Source: Nocardia seriolae NBRC 15557 (GTDB lineage Bacteria; Actinomycetota; Actinomycetes; Mycobacteriales; Mycobacteriaceae). Taken from it: 49,913 nt of DNA. The notes under the pieces were generated by a model. It did no database searches. It had not been told where the DNA came from and saw only the letters and a list, made by a program, of their open reading frames with translations. Numbering within the stretch: position 1 is the stretch's first letter; the number at the start of each line of letters is the position of its first letter. A program made the position numbers and the translations under genes. Location: the NCBI RefSeq assembly GCF_007990715.1, contig NZ_BJWY01000041.1:1-49913 (forward strand), in the 5' to 3' direction. Shown here one piece after another: positions 32,849 to 42,385 of this stretch.

Positions 32849-33562
32849 ATGACCACGTGGGAAATGCTGCTGCGCCTGGGCGCCGGTGTCGGGCTGGGTG
32901 CGGTGATCGGGTTCGAGCGCCAGTTCCGGGCCCGGATGGCCGGGTTGCGCACCAATGCGCTCGTCGCCGCCGGGGCGACGCTGTTCGTGCTGCTGTCCGC
33001 GCACGGCTTCAACGGGGCCAGCGCCGACCCGACTCGCGTTGCGGCGCAGATCGTTTCGGGTATCGGGTTCCTGGGCGCGGGGGTGATCCTGCGCGACGGG
33101 TTCAATATCCGCGGCCTCAATACCGCCGCGACGCTGTGGTGTGCGGCCGCGGTGGGCGCGCTGGCGGGTGCGGGCATGTATTCGACCGCGGCGGCGGGCA
33201 CGGTGGCGGTGGTGGTGGTCAATACCGCGCTGCGCACGGTGGCGCGCACGGTGGATCGCCCGCTCACCGACGGCCCCGAGGCGCAGGAGGCGCTCTACGC
33301 GTTCACCGCCGACACCGATGACGCGCACGAGGCACACGTGCGGGCGCTGCTGGTGCAGTCGCTCACGCGCACCGATTTCCGGCTGAATTCGATCTCGAGC
33401 CACGACACCGCGGCGGGCCGGGTGCAGGTGCGCGCGGAGCTGACCGGGGATCGCCGTGATGACCGGCAGATGGAGGCGGCGGTGAGCCGGTTGAGCCTCG
33501 AGCCGTCGGTGACCAGTGTCGGCTGGCGCACGGTGCCCCGGTCCCAGGAGGTCGAGCAGTGA
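32849..33562 (+). CDS. mgtC: MgtC/SapB-family membrane protein
   Basis: A 237-residue MgtC homologue. The N-terminal half has 4-5 helices with GAVIGFERQFRARMAGLRTN and SGIGFLGAGVILRDG, the family signatures. The C-terminal part is a soluble ACT-like domain (VQVRAELTGDRRDDRQMEAAV). MgtC proteins help bacteria survive Mg2+ limitation and life in macrophages and in Salmonella act on the F-type ATPase rather than as transporters. Its place directly under an M-box supports a Mg2+-limitation role. The stop overlaps the next gene by 4 bases (GTGA). Confidence 0.93.
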   Translation: MTTWEMLLRLGAGVGLGAVIGFERQFRARMAGLRTNALVAAGATLFVLLSAHGFNGASADPTRVAAQIVSGIGFLGAGVILRDGFNIRGLNTAATLWCAAAVGALAGAGMYSTAAAGTVAVVVVNTALRTVARTVDRPLTDGPEAQEALYAFTADTDDAHEAHVRALLVQSLTRTDFRLNSISSHDTAAGRVQVRAELTGDRRDDRQMEAAVSRLSLEPSVTSVGWRTVPRSQEVEQ

Positions 33563-35298
33563 CCGGTGCGCTGCGCTCGTATCCCTCGCGCGGCGTGCTG
33601 GACCGGCCGCGCTCGCGGTGGGCGGATGTGGCGGTGTTCGTGGGCGCGGCCATCGTGATCTGGCTGATCGTGCGGGTCTCGGCGGGCATGCACGTGCCCT
33701 TCGACAAGAATGCCGCGCCCGCAACGATTTCCACCGATCCGGCCGAGCTGCCCTACTATGCGGCGCGTTCGCTGGCGCGGATGATGGTGGCGCTGGGGTG
33801 TTCGATCGTGTTCACCTTCGTGTTCGCGACCGCGGCCGCACGGCTGCCGCGCGCGGACAAGGTGCTGTTGCCGCTGCTCGACATTCTGCAGTCGGTGCCG
33901 ATCCTGGGTTTCCTGTCGGTGACGATCACCGGGTTCATCGCCTTGTTCCCGGGCTCGTCGCTGGGACTGGAGTGCGCCTCGATCTTCGCGATCTTCACCT
34001 CGCAGGCGTGGAACATGGCCTTCGCCTTCCACCACAGCCTGGTGTCGCAGCCGCGTGAACTCGATGAGGCCTCCCGCAATCTGCGCCTGTCGCGCTGGCA
34101 GCGATTCTGGCGCATCGATGTGCCCTCGGGGATGTTCCCGCTGGTGTGGAACGCGATGATGAGTTTCGGTGGCGGCTGGTTCTTCCTGAGCGCCTCCGAA
34201 GCCATCAGCGTCAACAACCGCCAGTATGTGCTGCCGGGCATCGGCTCCTATGTCGCGGTCGCCTCGGCCGAGTCCGACACCGCCAAGGTGGTGCTGGCCA
34301 TCGTGGTGATGGTGGTGATGGTGGTCGGGCTCAATATCGTGTTCTGGCGCCCGATCACGGTGTGGGCGGAGCGATTCCGCATGGAGGACACCGAATCCGC
34401 GGACGCCCCGCGCTCGCGGATGCTGGATCTGTTGCGGCGCAGCCATGTTCCGGGTCTGCTGGGCCGGGTGTTCGGGCCGCTGGTGTATCCGATCGACCGG
34501 TTCATGCGGATCTTCGGGTTGGCCGAGCATCCGCTGTATGTGGCACCGGCGCGCCGCCGGGCCGCGGATGTGGTGTTCGCGATCGTGGTGGGGGCGGGCC
34601 TGATCGCGGGCACCGTCGCCATCCTCGACTACATCGACCACACCGTCGGCTTCGGCGAGGTCGCCCACGCACTCGGGCTCGGGTTGATCACCCTGGTCCG
34701 GGTGATCGTGCTGCTGATCTTCGCCACCGCGGTCTGGGTGCCGGTCGGGGTGTGGATCGGGTTGAATCCGCGGGTGTCGCGGCTGGCGCAGCCGATTGTG
34801 CAGGTGCTGGCCAGTTTCCCGGCGAACTTCCTGTTCCCGCTGGTGACCGCGGTGCTGGTGGCCACCGGGGCGAGCCTGCAATGGGCGGCGATCCTGCTGA
34901 TGGCCCTGGGCGCGCAGTGGTACATCCTGTTCAATGTGATCGCCGGGGCCGCGGCGGTGCCCAACGACCTGCGCGAGGCGGCGGCCAATCTGCGGCTGTC
35001 GCGCCGATTGTGGTGGCGCAAGCTGATTCTGCCCGCCATCTTCCCGTCCTTCGTGACCGGTGCGATCACCGCGGCGGGCGGCGCGTGGAACGCCTCCATC
35101 GTCGCCGAGATCGTGAGGTTCGGTGACACCACCTTGACCGCGACGGGTCTGGGCGCCTACATCGCCGAGGCCACCCGTGCCGGGGACTGGCCGCGGATCC
35201 TGGTCGGGGTGCTGGCCATGAGCGCCTTCGTCGTCGGTATCAACCGTTTGTTCTGGCGGCGCCTGTACGGCCTGGCGCAGCGCCGCTATTCGCGCTGA
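33559..35298 (+). CDS. ABC transporter permease with two fused transmembrane domains
   Basis: A 579-residue protein comprising two binding-protein-dependent-transport-type permease units in one chain. Each has an EAA-like loop: LDEASRNLRLSRWQRFWRIDV (residues about 173-193) and LREAAANLRLSRRLWWRKLI in the second half. Together they would replace a permease homodimer. It is most like the NitT/TauT class. No substrate-binding protein gene is nearby. The GTG start overlaps the mgtC stop, so translation is coupled to mgtC and falls under the M-box. Confidence 0.88.
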   Translation: MTGALRSYPSRGVLDRPRSRWADVAVFVGAAIVIWLIVRVSAGMHVPFDKNAAPATISTDPAELPYYAARSLARMMVALGCSIVFTFVFATAAARLPRADKVLLPLLDILQSVPILGFLSVTITGFIALFPGSSLGLECASIFAIFTSQAWNMAFAFHHSLVSQPRELDEASRNLRLSRWQRFWRIDVPSGMFPLVWNAMMSFGGGWFFLSASEAISVNNRQYVLPGIGSYVAVASAESDTAKVVLAIVVMVVMVVGLNIVFWRPITVWAERFRMEDTESADAPRSRMLDLLRRSHVPGLLGRVFGPLVYPIDRFMRIFGLAEHPLYVAPARRRAADVVFAIVVGAGLIAGTVAILDYIDHTVGFGEVAHALGLGLITLVRVIVLLIFATAVWVPVGVWIGLNPRVSRLAQPIVQVLASFPANFLFPLVTAVLVATGASLQWAAILLMALGAQWYILFNVIAGAAAVPNDLREAAANLRLSRRLWWRKLILPAIFPSFVTGAITAAGGAWNASIVAEIVRFGDTTLTATGLGAYIAEATRAGDWPRILVGVLAMSAFVVGINRLFWRRLYGLAQRRYSR

Positions 35299-35310
35299 GA
35301 GGAGCCCGCG

Positions 35311-36627
35311 ATGACCGAAACCATTGCCACCGGCGAGGTTCTGATGGACCTGTCCGATATCGACATGTCCTTCACCGGCGCCTCGGGTGAGCGGCTCAAT
35401 GTGCTCGACCAGGTGAATCTGCAATTGCGCGCGGGCGAGATCGTGGCGCTGCTGGGCCGTTCGGGCTCGGGCAAGTCCACCCTGTTGCGGCTGATCGCGG
35501 GACTGCTCGCACCCACCAGCGGGCAGGTCTCGTATCGGGAGCAGCCGTTGCGCGGCGCCAATCCCGGTGCGGCGCTGGTGTTCCAGTCGTTCGCGCTGAT
35601 GCCGTGGCTGAGCGTGCAGGACAATGTGGAGCTGGGGCTGGCCGCGCGCGGGATCGCCCCGGCCGAACGGCAGCGGCGCGCCCTCGAGGCGATCGACCGG
35701 ATCGGGCTCGACGGTTTCGAGTCCGCCTATCCCAAGGAGCTCTCGGGCGGGATGCGCCAGCGGGTGGGTTTCGCGCGCGCCCTGGTGCTCGAGCCGGATC
35801 TTTTGCTGATGGACGAGCCGTTCTCGGCGCTGGATGTGCTGACCGCGGAGAACCTGCGCACCGAGCTGGTGAATCTGTGGTCGGCCAAGGACTTTCCCAC
35901 CAAATGCGTGTGCATCGTGACCCACAACATCGAGGAGGCGGTGCAGCTGGCCGACCGGGTGATGGTGCTGGGTTCGAATCCGGGCCGCATCATCGCCGAG
36001 ATCCGGGTGGATTCCCCGCGCCCGCGTGATCGGCGCGCCCCGAGTTTCGAGGCGCTCGTCGATCAGATCTACGGTCTGCTCACCGGCCGCGACACCGAAA
36101 TCGCCGCCGCCCCGGCCGATACGTCGACCCCGTTCGCGGTGCCGCTGCCCGATGCCTCGGTCGGCGGGATCGCCGGTCTGCTCGAGCTGGTGTACGGCAA
36201 CAGCGGCCGCGCCGACCTGCCGGTGGTCGCCGACGAACTCAACTTCGAACTCGACGACCTGATGCCGCTGGTCGACGCCGCCGCGCTGCTGGGTTTCCTG
36301 CTGGTGGAAGCCGGTGACGTGATCCTGACGAATGTGGGCGCGAACTTCACCAATGCCGACATCCAGGCCAGCAAGGCCATTTTCGCCGCCCAGGCCCGCC
36401 GCCGCGCTCCCCTGGTCCGCACCATCTGCTCGGCGCTGATCGGCAACACCGACGAAACGGTCCGCGCCGATTTCATCCTCGATCTATTGAAGCGTGGCTT
36501 CTCCGATGATGACGCCCGCCGCCAGCTCGAGCTGGCCATCGACTGGGGCCGCTACGCCGAACTCTACGACTACGACACCGATTCCGGCCGCATCACCGCC
36601 GACCCGGCCGCGGACTTGCGCGCCTGA
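35311..36627 (+). CDS. ABC ATPase with C-terminal AAA-associated domain
   Basis: A 438-residue protein. Residues about 10-260 are an ABC ATPase of the nitrate/taurine class: Walker A GRSGSGKST, signature LSGGMRQR, Walker B LLLMDEP and THNIEEAVQLADRV. Residues about 285-430 form the C-terminal AAA-associated domain (PF09821 type), which is found in this transporter class and may be a regulatory module. It lies 12 bases after the permease gene and completes the operon. It is convergent with the SDR gene. Confidence 0.9.
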   Translation: MTETIATGEVLMDLSDIDMSFTGASGERLNVLDQVNLQLRAGEIVALLGRSGSGKSTLLRLIAGLLAPTSGQVSYREQPLRGANPGAALVFQSFALMPWLSVQDNVELGLAARGIAPAERQRRALEAIDRIGLDGFESAYPKELSGGMRQRVGFARALVLEPDLLLMDEPFSALDVLTAENLRTELVNLWSAKDFPTKCVCIVTHNIEEAVQLADRVMVLGSNPGRIIAEIRVDSPRPRDRRAPSFEALVDQIYGLLTGRDTEIAAAPADTSTPFAVPLPDASVGGIAGLLELVYGNSGRADLPVVADELNFELDDLMPLVDAAALLGFLLVEAGDVILTNVGANFTNADIQASKAIFAAQARRRAPLVRTICSALIGNTDETVRADFILDLLKRGFSDDDARRQLELAIDWGRYAELYDYDTDSGRITADPAADLRA

Positions 36628-36634
36628 GGCGGGG

Positions 36635-37399
36635 TCACACCACGGCGGTCGGGATGACGTTGATCAGGCCGCCGTCGACGAGCAGGTCCACCCCGGTGAT
36701 GTAGGAGGCATCGCCCGAGGCGAGGAAGGCGACTGCGGCGGCGACATCCTCGCTGCGCCCGACCCGCCCGAGCGCGACCTGCGCGCCGACCCCGGCCTGT
36801 GCCTCGGGGGAGGCTTCGGCGCGGAAGGCGGGAGTGTCGATGTAGCCGGGGCTGACCGAGTTCACGCGAATGCCCCTGGGCGCCAGTTCGGCTGCCAGGG
36901 CCCGGGCCAGGCTCAGTACCGCGGCCTTGCTCGCGGTGTACAGGGCTGCGCCGGGCGCGCCGCGATAGGGGGCGAAGGAGGCGTTGATGATGAGGGCGCC
37001 GCCGTCGACCAGCAGCGGCAGGACCTGTTGCACGGTGCGGAACGCGGCTTTGAAGTTGACGCCCACCACGCGGTCGAACTCGTCGTCGGTGACCTGCGAA
37101 ACCTGCTGGAACGCACCGATTCCCGCGTTGACGAACACCACGTCCAGTCGCCCGAACCGCTCGCGCACCACCCGGGCCAGCGTTTCGAGATCGGCGGCCG
37201 CGGTCGCGTCACCGGCGATCGCGGTGGCCCGCTCCCCGAGCTGGGCGACCGCGTCGTCGAGGCGTTGCTTGTCGCGCCCGGTGATGATGACCGTGGCTCC
37301 TTCGGCCAGGAGCCGGTGGGCGGTGGCCAGTCCCATCCCGCTGCTGCCGCCGGTGATCAGCGCGATCTTGTCGTGGAATCGGAATCCGTTGTCTGTCAT
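36635..37399 (-). CDS. Short-chain dehydrogenase/reductase
   Basis: A 254-residue classical SDR: cofactor loop ITGGSSGMGLATAH, an NAG strand (VVFVNAGIGAF), a catalytic Ser in INASFAPYRG and the Tyr/Lys pair in LYTASKAAV. SPGYIDTP and LVDGG near the end are typical. ATG 37399 is used. The same frame continues upstream in the remains of an arginyl-tRNA synthetase gene, so an annotation pipeline may merge them. It probably pairs with the MmyB-type regulator at 38617-39450, a common combination. Confidence 0.9.
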   Translation of the reverse strand: MTDNGFRFHDKIALITGGSSGMGLATAHRLLAEGATVIITGRDKQRLDDAVAQLGERATAIAGDATAAADLETLARVVRERFGRLDVVFVNAGIGAFQQVSQVTDDEFDRVVGVNFKAAFRTVQQVLPLLVDGGALIINASFAPYRGAPGAALYTASKAAVLSLARALAAELAPRGIRVNSVSPGYIDTPAFRAEASPEAQAGVGAQVALGRVGRSEDVAAAVAFLASGDASYITGVDLLVDGGLINVIPTAVV

Positions 37400-37459
37400 G
37401 GTCTCGAGCCTGCCGGGGCCCGCACCGGGTAACCAGTGCGTGTTTATCGTGGGTGTGCC

Positions 37460-38532
37460 ACCACCACCGACATACAGCAGCCGGTGCGCGCCCAGGGTGG
37501 TGATGCGGTAGCGGATGGTGGCCAGATCGGTGCTGTCGTAGCCGTATCCGCCGTCGCGTTTGCGGACCATGAGCACCGCCGGGCTGCCGTCGGGTCCGTT
37601 GTCCTGCTCGGATTCGACGATCACCGCGCCGTCGCTGGGCACGGCCACCGCGGCGTCGAGCAGTTCGGTGGTGGTGGCGGCCAGCATCGGGTTGTAGAAC
37701 GATTCCCCGGCGTAGTCGTCGGGGGTCAGCAGGACCCCGAGGCGCCGGTAGATCGCGGCGAACGCGCGCTCGGATTCGGCGACGATCTCGCGCCAGTGCG
37801 CCAGGGTCGCGGCGTCACCGGTCTGCAGGGCGACCACCCGGGTGCGGGCGCGTGCGGCGAAGCCGGGATCGGTGTCGAAGCGGGCTCGCGCGATCTTGTA
37901 GAGGTTGTCGAGAGCCGAGACGGTCGCCTCGTCGCCGATCTCGCCTGCACGCCAGGGCCGGTCGGGGTTTTCGTCGATGAATTGGATCAGCATCCCGAAC
38001 TGGGTGCCCCAGTCGCCGAGGTGATTGGCGCGCACCACGTCGGCGCCGAGGAAGGCGAGCAGCCGGGCCAGGCTGTCGCCGATGATCGTGGTGCGCAGAT
38101 GGCCGACGTGCATTTCCTTGGCCACGTTGGGTGCGGAGTAGTCGATGACGATGCGCTGCCGTGTGCGGGCTCGCCGACTCCGAGGCGCGGATCGGCCAGC
38201 CGTGCGGCCAGTTGCGCCCAGCTGGCGGTGTCGGTCACGGTGATATTCAGGAATCCTGGACCGGAGGCACCCACGTGCGCGATGACCGCATCGGGCTCGA
38301 GGTCAGCGGCGAGTTCGGCGGCCAGCCGTGCCGGTGGCACCGCGATCCGTTTGGCCAGCGGCAGTGCGGCATTGGATTGGAAGTCCGCGCGGTCGGAGCG
38401 GCGCACCACCGGGTCCGAGCCCGCCAGCTGTGGGCGGGCGCGCCCGATCGCCGCGGTGACGGCGGCGGCGACGTGTGCGGACAGCGGGAGGACGGTGGCG
38501 GCACCCACGTGCGCGATCCCCTTTCCTGGCAC
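37460..38532 (-). pseudogene. Broken arginyl-tRNA synthetase gene
   Basis: Two frames together resemble ArgRS. The first (about 38532-38165) holds the N-terminal domain (ADFQSNAALPLAKRI, GASGPGFLNITV). The second (about 38160-37460) continues with IVIDYSAPNVAKEMHVGHLR (HIGH-type motif HVGH), DWGTQFGMLIQFI, GESFYNP and the RLLYVGGG strand. The join needs one added base near 38165. Homology then stops before the KMSK region and the whole anticodon-binding domain, and the sequence runs into the SDR gene. Without those parts it cannot charge tRNA. It is probably the relic of a second argS, since every cell needs an intact one elsewhere. Confidence 0.85.
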
Positions 38533-38616
38533 GCGGATTCGAGTGACTCTCAGTATCGCGGTGCCCGCCAGCGGTTTTATCGCCCTGCCCGTGCGGATCC
38601 GGTGCCCCGGTGGGGT

Positions 38617-39450
38617 TCAGGCGCAGGGGGCCAGGTGCAGCCGGGTCAGGCCGGTGAGGCGGACGGCGGTGTCGTGGGCCGGGTGGGGGTTGTAGAGGAC
38701 CAGGTGGCGGTCGGGCTGGTCGGTGAGGGTCAGGGTGGTGGCGTCGAAGTAGAGCTCGCCGACCTCGGGGTGGGACAGGGCGTTGACGGCCTGTTCGGCG
38801 ACCCCGACATCGTGGCGTGACCACAGGGTGGCGAATTCGGGGCTGCGCGTGGCCAGTTCGGTGATGATGGCCTCGAATCCCGGGTCGCCGGGACAGGTGT
38901 CGGCGCGGTAGGCGGCCACCACCGCGGGGGCGGCGTCGGTCCACACCTGGGCCATGGCCAGGTAGCGGGGATTGGTGAAGTAGGTGATCAGGCAGTTGTG
39001 GCCGGGTCCGGTGAACCCGAACACCAGCCGGGCGGTCTCGTTGTAGGCCAGCACATTCCAGTACCGGTCGCGCAGCACCGCCGGGCGCGCACCCCAGGCG
39101 TCGAGCAGGTTGCGGGTTTCGGCGCTGATGTCGGGTCCGCTGTCGGCGGCGCGGCAGGGCGGGTTGAGTCCGGCCAGCAGGTAGAGGTGGCCGCGTTCGG
39201 GGCCGTCGAGTCGCAGTGCGGTGGCCACGGCGTCGAGGACCTCGGCCGAGACGGTGATGTCACGGCCCTGTTCGAGCCAGGTGTACCACGACACCCCGAC
39301 CCCGGCCAGCACGGCGACCTCCTCACGGCGCAGCCCGGGGGTGCGCCGCCGCCCGGCCGCGGGCAGTCCGGCCTGTTCGGGGCTGATGCGGGAACGTCTG
39401 TCCCGCAGAAACTCTCGCAGCAATTCCCGTCGCACACCCGCATCGTCCAT
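38617..39450 (-). CDS. XRE-family regulator with MmyB-like ligand-binding domain
   Basis: A 277-residue protein with an N-terminal helix-turn-helix (LRREEVAVLAGVGVSWYTWLEQGRDI) followed by a MmyB-type domain (YWNVLAYNETARLVF, WSRHDVGVAEQAVN, LTDQPDRHLVLYNPHP). It is a paralogue of the regulator at 2068-2871 in architecture. Members often sit beside an SDR or other oxidoreductase that they control, as here. ATG 39450 has GCGAGG close upstream; a TTG at 39465 is also in frame. It is divergent from mraY. Confidence 0.88.
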   Translation of the reverse strand: MDDAGVRRELLREFLRDRRSRISPEQAGLPAAGRRRTPGLRREEVAVLAGVGVSWYTWLEQGRDITVSAEVLDAVATALRLDGPERGHLYLLAGLNPPCRAADSGPDISAETRNLLDAWGARPAVLRDRYWNVLAYNETARLVFGFTGPGHNCLITYFTNPRYLAMAQVWTDAAPAVVAAYRADTCPGDPGFEAIITELATRSPEFATLWSRHDVGVAEQAVNALSHPEVGELYFDATTLTLTDQPDRHLVLYNPHPAHDTAVRLTGLTRLHLAPCA

Positions 39451-39532
39451 ACCTCGCGCTAACAACCGTGGGGGCCCGTTTCGTTCATGCGCCGGTTAGC
39501 ATGTGACCGAAATCGGGTCTCGAGGGGGGCGG

Positions 39533-40624
39533 ATGCGGCAGGTTCTGGTGGCGGCGATGGTGGCGCTGGCGGTGTCGATCACGTTGACGCCCTTGCTGAT
39601 TCGGTTGTTCACCCGGCACCGGTTGGGCCAGCAGGTGCGTGCGGACGGGCCGGCGACGCATCTGGCCAAGCAGGGGACCCCGACCATGGGCGGGATCGCG
39701 ATCCTGATCGGGATGTGGGCGGGGTATCTGGGCGCGCATCTGGTGGGGATGCACTACGAGGGCACCGGGCCCAGCGCCTCGGGGCTGCTGGTGCTGGGGT
39801 TGGCGACCGCGCTGGGCGGGGTCGGGTTCCTCGACGACTACATCAAGCTGTCCAAGCGGCGCAGTCTGGGATTGACCGCCTCGGGCAAGTATCTCGGGCA
39901 GCTGTGCGCCGCGGTGATTTTCGGGGTGCTGGCGTTGCAGTTCCGCGGCGGTGGCGGGCTGACCCCGGCCAGCAAGCAGGTCTCGATCGTGCGCGACATC
40001 ACCACGGTGTCGCTGGGACTGACCGGGTTCCTGGTGGCGGCGTGCCTGCTGGTGGTGGCGTGGTCGAACGCGGTCAACATCACCGACGGCCTCGACGGTC
40101 TGGCGGCGGGGTCGATGGGGTTGGCGCTGGGCACCTATGTGCTGATCACGTTCTGGCAGTACACCCACGCGTGCACGGCCAAGGCGGTGCCGGGCTGTTA
40201 CACGGTGCGCGATCCCCTGGATCTGGCGATCGTGTGCGCGGCCGGGGCGACCGCGTGTGTCGGATTCCTGTGGTGGAACGCGGCTCCGGCGAAGATCATC
40301 ATGGGTGACACCGGGGCGCTGGCGCTGGGCGGGCTGCTGGCCGGGCTCTCGATCACCAGCCGCACCGAGTTGCTCATGGTCGCGGTCGGGGCGCTGTTCG
40401 TGGCCGAGATCCTGTCGGTGCTGCTGCAGATCGTCATGTACCGCACCACGCGTACGCGACTGTTCAAGATGGCGCCGTTCCATCACCATTTCGAGTTGAC
40501 CGGCTGGCCCGAGACGACGGTCAGTATCCGGTTCTGGCTGCTGGCGGCCATCGCCTCGGCCACCGGGCTGGTCGCCTTCTACGGCGAGCATCTGAACAAC
40601 ACCGGCTCGCACTCGCTGCCCTGA
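39533..40624 (+). CDS. mraY: Phospho-N-acetylmuramoyl-pentapeptide transferase (isolated copy)
   Basis: A 363-residue polytopic protein with intact MraY motifs: [21 protein letters not shown] (catalytic Asp pair), [26 protein letters not shown] and FHHHFEL. It transfers phospho-MurNAc-pentapeptide to undecaprenyl phosphate to make lipid I. The usual neighbours (murE, murF, murD, ftsW, murG) are absent; here it stands between an MmyB-type regulator and a drug exporter. It could be a relocated essential gene or an extra, possibly inhibitor-resistant copy. ATG 39533 follows a GAGGGGGG run. Confidence 0.93.
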   Translation: MRQVLVAAMVALAVSITLTPLLIRLFTRHRLGQQVRADGPATHLAKQGTPTMGGIAILIGMWAGYLGAHLVGMHYEGTGPSASGLLVLGLATALGGVGFLDDYIKLSKRRSLGLTASGKYLGQLCAAVIFGVLALQFRGGGGLTPASKQVSIVRDITTVSLGLTGFLVAACLLVVAWSNAVNITDGLDGLAAGSMGLALGTYVLITFWQYTHACTAKAVPGCYTVRDPLDLAIVCAAGATACVGFLWWNAAPAKIIMGDTGALALGGLLAGLSITSRTELLMVAVGALFVAEILSVLLQIVMYRTTRTRLFKMAPFHHHFELTGWPETTVSIRFWLLAAIASATGLVAFYGEHLNNTGSHSLP

Positions 40625-40630
40625 AACGCC

Positions 40631-40670
40631 GTGTGGCCCGGCCGGAATCGTGATTCCGGCCGGGACACAC
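40631..40670. terminator. Bidirectional terminator between mraY and the exporter gene
   Basis: A 13-base perfect stem (CCCGGCCGGAATC at 40637-40649 with GATTCCGGCCGGG at 40652-40664) is extended by GTGTG/CACAC (40631-40635 with 40666-40670). It is followed by GGGTTTT on the + strand and lies between convergent genes. Confidence 0.9.
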
Positions 40671-40686
40671 GGGTTTTCGCAGCGGG

Positions 40687-42261
40687 TCAGTGCACCACGG
40701 CGGGTGCGTCGGCGGCGGGCACCGCGGGTTTGGTGCGCGGCAGGAACAGTGCCGGGATCAGCGCCAGCGCCAGGATGCACACCGACACCACGAAGGTGTG
40801 GGCGAAGGCGCGCGCGGCCAGGTCGAAGCCCTCATCGAGCAGGGTCTGGGGCAGGTGCGCGAGCTGATCGCTGTAGCGCGAGCCGATCGAGGCGTTGGCC
40901 AGGGTCGGGTCGGGCGCGCCCGGCGGCACCGGTACGCCCCGCTCGCCCAGGGTCGCGCCCCGGTTGAGCAGGCTGGTCAGCACCACGGAAATGGTTGCGG
41001 TGCCGATGGATCCGGCGGTCTGGTTGACGATGTTCATCAGCGTGGAGCCGCGCGCGACCTGGGCGTGGGTCAGGGTCTGGATGGCGGCGGTCATGGTGGG
41101 CATCATGGTGCAGCCCATGCCCAGGCCCATCACGAACAGCACCGCGCACAGCAGCCCGTAGGGGGTGTCGGCGCTGACCTGGGTCAGGAACACCATGGCC
41201 ACGGTCATGACGGTGATGCCGGTGAGCACGATCTTGCCGGGCCCGATCTTGTCGACCAGGCGCCCGGCGATGGGCATGGTGAGCATGGCGCCCAACCCTT
41301 GCGGGGCGATGAGAAGCCCGGCCATGAGCGTGGATTCGCCGCGCACCTGCTGCAGGTAGGTGGGCAGCAGCAGCCCGGATCCGAAGAACGCCATGGCGAA
41401 ACACGTCATGGTCAGCACCGCGAAGCGCAGCGATTTGTTCTCGAACAGGCGCAGGTCGATGAGCGGGTGTTCGGTGCGTAGCGCGTGGAACACGAACGCC
41501 ACCAGCAGGATCAGGCCGATGACGGCGGGAATGAGGACCTTGGCCGATTTCACGGTGTGCTCACCGGGGATCGAGGACACCCCGTAGAGGAACGCGGCCA
41601 ATCCGGGTGAGGCCAGCAGCATGCCGACGAAGTCGAAGCTCTGCGAGGGTTCGGGGTTGTCGCGCGGGAACACGATGAACGCCAGCGCCAGGGCGATGAT
41701 GCCGATGGGCAGGTTGATCAGGAAGATCCAGTGCCAGGAGAACGAGTCGATGAGCCAGCCGCCCAGGATCGGGCCCATGATCGGGCCCAGCAGCATGGGC
41801 ACCCCGAGCACGGCCATCACCCGGCCGATGCGGGTGGGCCCGGCGGCGTGGGTCATGATCGTCATACCCAGGGGCATGAGCATGCCGCCGCCCAGGCCCT
41901 GCAGGACGCGGAAGGCGATGAGGGAGTTGATGTTCCACGCGGTCGAGCACAATACCGAGCCGATCACGAAGAACACCAGCGCCATCATGTAGAGGCGTTT
42001 GGTGCCGAAGCGGTCCGCGGCCCAGCCCGTCAGCGGGATGACGGTGGCCAGCGCGAGGGTGTAGCCGGTCATGGACCAGGCGGCGATGGCGGTGGTGGTG
42101 TGGAAGTCCTGCTGGAACTTGGGGATCGCGACGGTCACGACGGTCACGTCGAGAATCGACATGATGGCGCCGCGCACCACGACACCGGCGATCTTGAAGA
42201 CGCCTATGTCCAGTTTGTCGTCGGCGGCGCCGGCCGCCGCGGTATCCGGAGGAGTGGTCAC
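40687..42261 (-). CDS. DHA2-family multidrug MFS exporter
   Basis: A 524-residue protein with 14 transmembrane helices and family motifs: LDVTVVTVAIPKFQQDF in helix 1, the loop motif GWAADRFGTKRLY, RVLQGLGGGMLMPLG and the helix-5 motif VLGVPMLLGPIMGPILGGWL. DHA2 exporters use the proton gradient to expel drugs, dyes or the producer's own metabolites. GTG 42261 (VTTPPDT) is used; an upstream in-frame GTG at 42300 has weaker context. It is divergent from the NfeD-like gene. Confidence 0.9.
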   Translation of the reverse strand: MTTPPDTAAAGAADDKLDIGVFKIAGVVVRGAIMSILDVTVVTVAIPKFQQDFHTTTAIAAWSMTGYTLALATVIPLTGWAADRFGTKRLYMMALVFFVIGSVLCSTAWNINSLIAFRVLQGLGGGMLMPLGMTIMTHAAGPTRIGRVMAVLGVPMLLGPIMGPILGGWLIDSFSWHWIFLINLPIGIIALALAFIVFPRDNPEPSQSFDFVGMLLASPGLAAFLYGVSSIPGEHTVKSAKVLIPAVIGLILLVAFVFHALRTEHPLIDLRLFENKSLRFAVLTMTCFAMAFFGSGLLLPTYLQQVRGESTLMAGLLIAPQGLGAMLTMPIAGRLVDKIGPGKIVLTGITVMTVAMVFLTQVSADTPYGLLCAVLFVMGLGMGCTMMPTMTAAIQTLTHAQVARGSTLMNIVNQTAGSIGTATISVVLTSLLNRGATLGERGVPVPPGAPDPTLANASIGSRYSDQLAHLPQTLLDEGFDLAARAFAHTFVVSVCILALALIPALFLPRTKPAVPAADAPAVVH

Positions 42262-42385
42262 CGGTTCAGCCTGCCAGCCGGTTGGTGACGAAACCAGCAC
42301 ATATTGGTATCGGCGTGCTCGGGGGCGGCCGACACCGCGCGTAGGCTGGCTTTCTCAGTGATCCAGTTCGAGGAGTTCGCGCGCG

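Noticed and set aside
33295..35925. Minus-strand open frame of over 870 codons opposite the ABC permease
   Set aside because: It is a codon-bias shadow of the permease and ATPase genes; the composition is His/Arg/Gln/Pro-rich and no family is recognisable.
36635..38125. A single fused ArgRS-SDR protein of about 496 residues
   Set aside because: The N-terminal part is a synthetase fragment missing essential regions, and the SDR has its own ATG and complete fold. The continuous frame is best explained by chance joining to a pseudogene.
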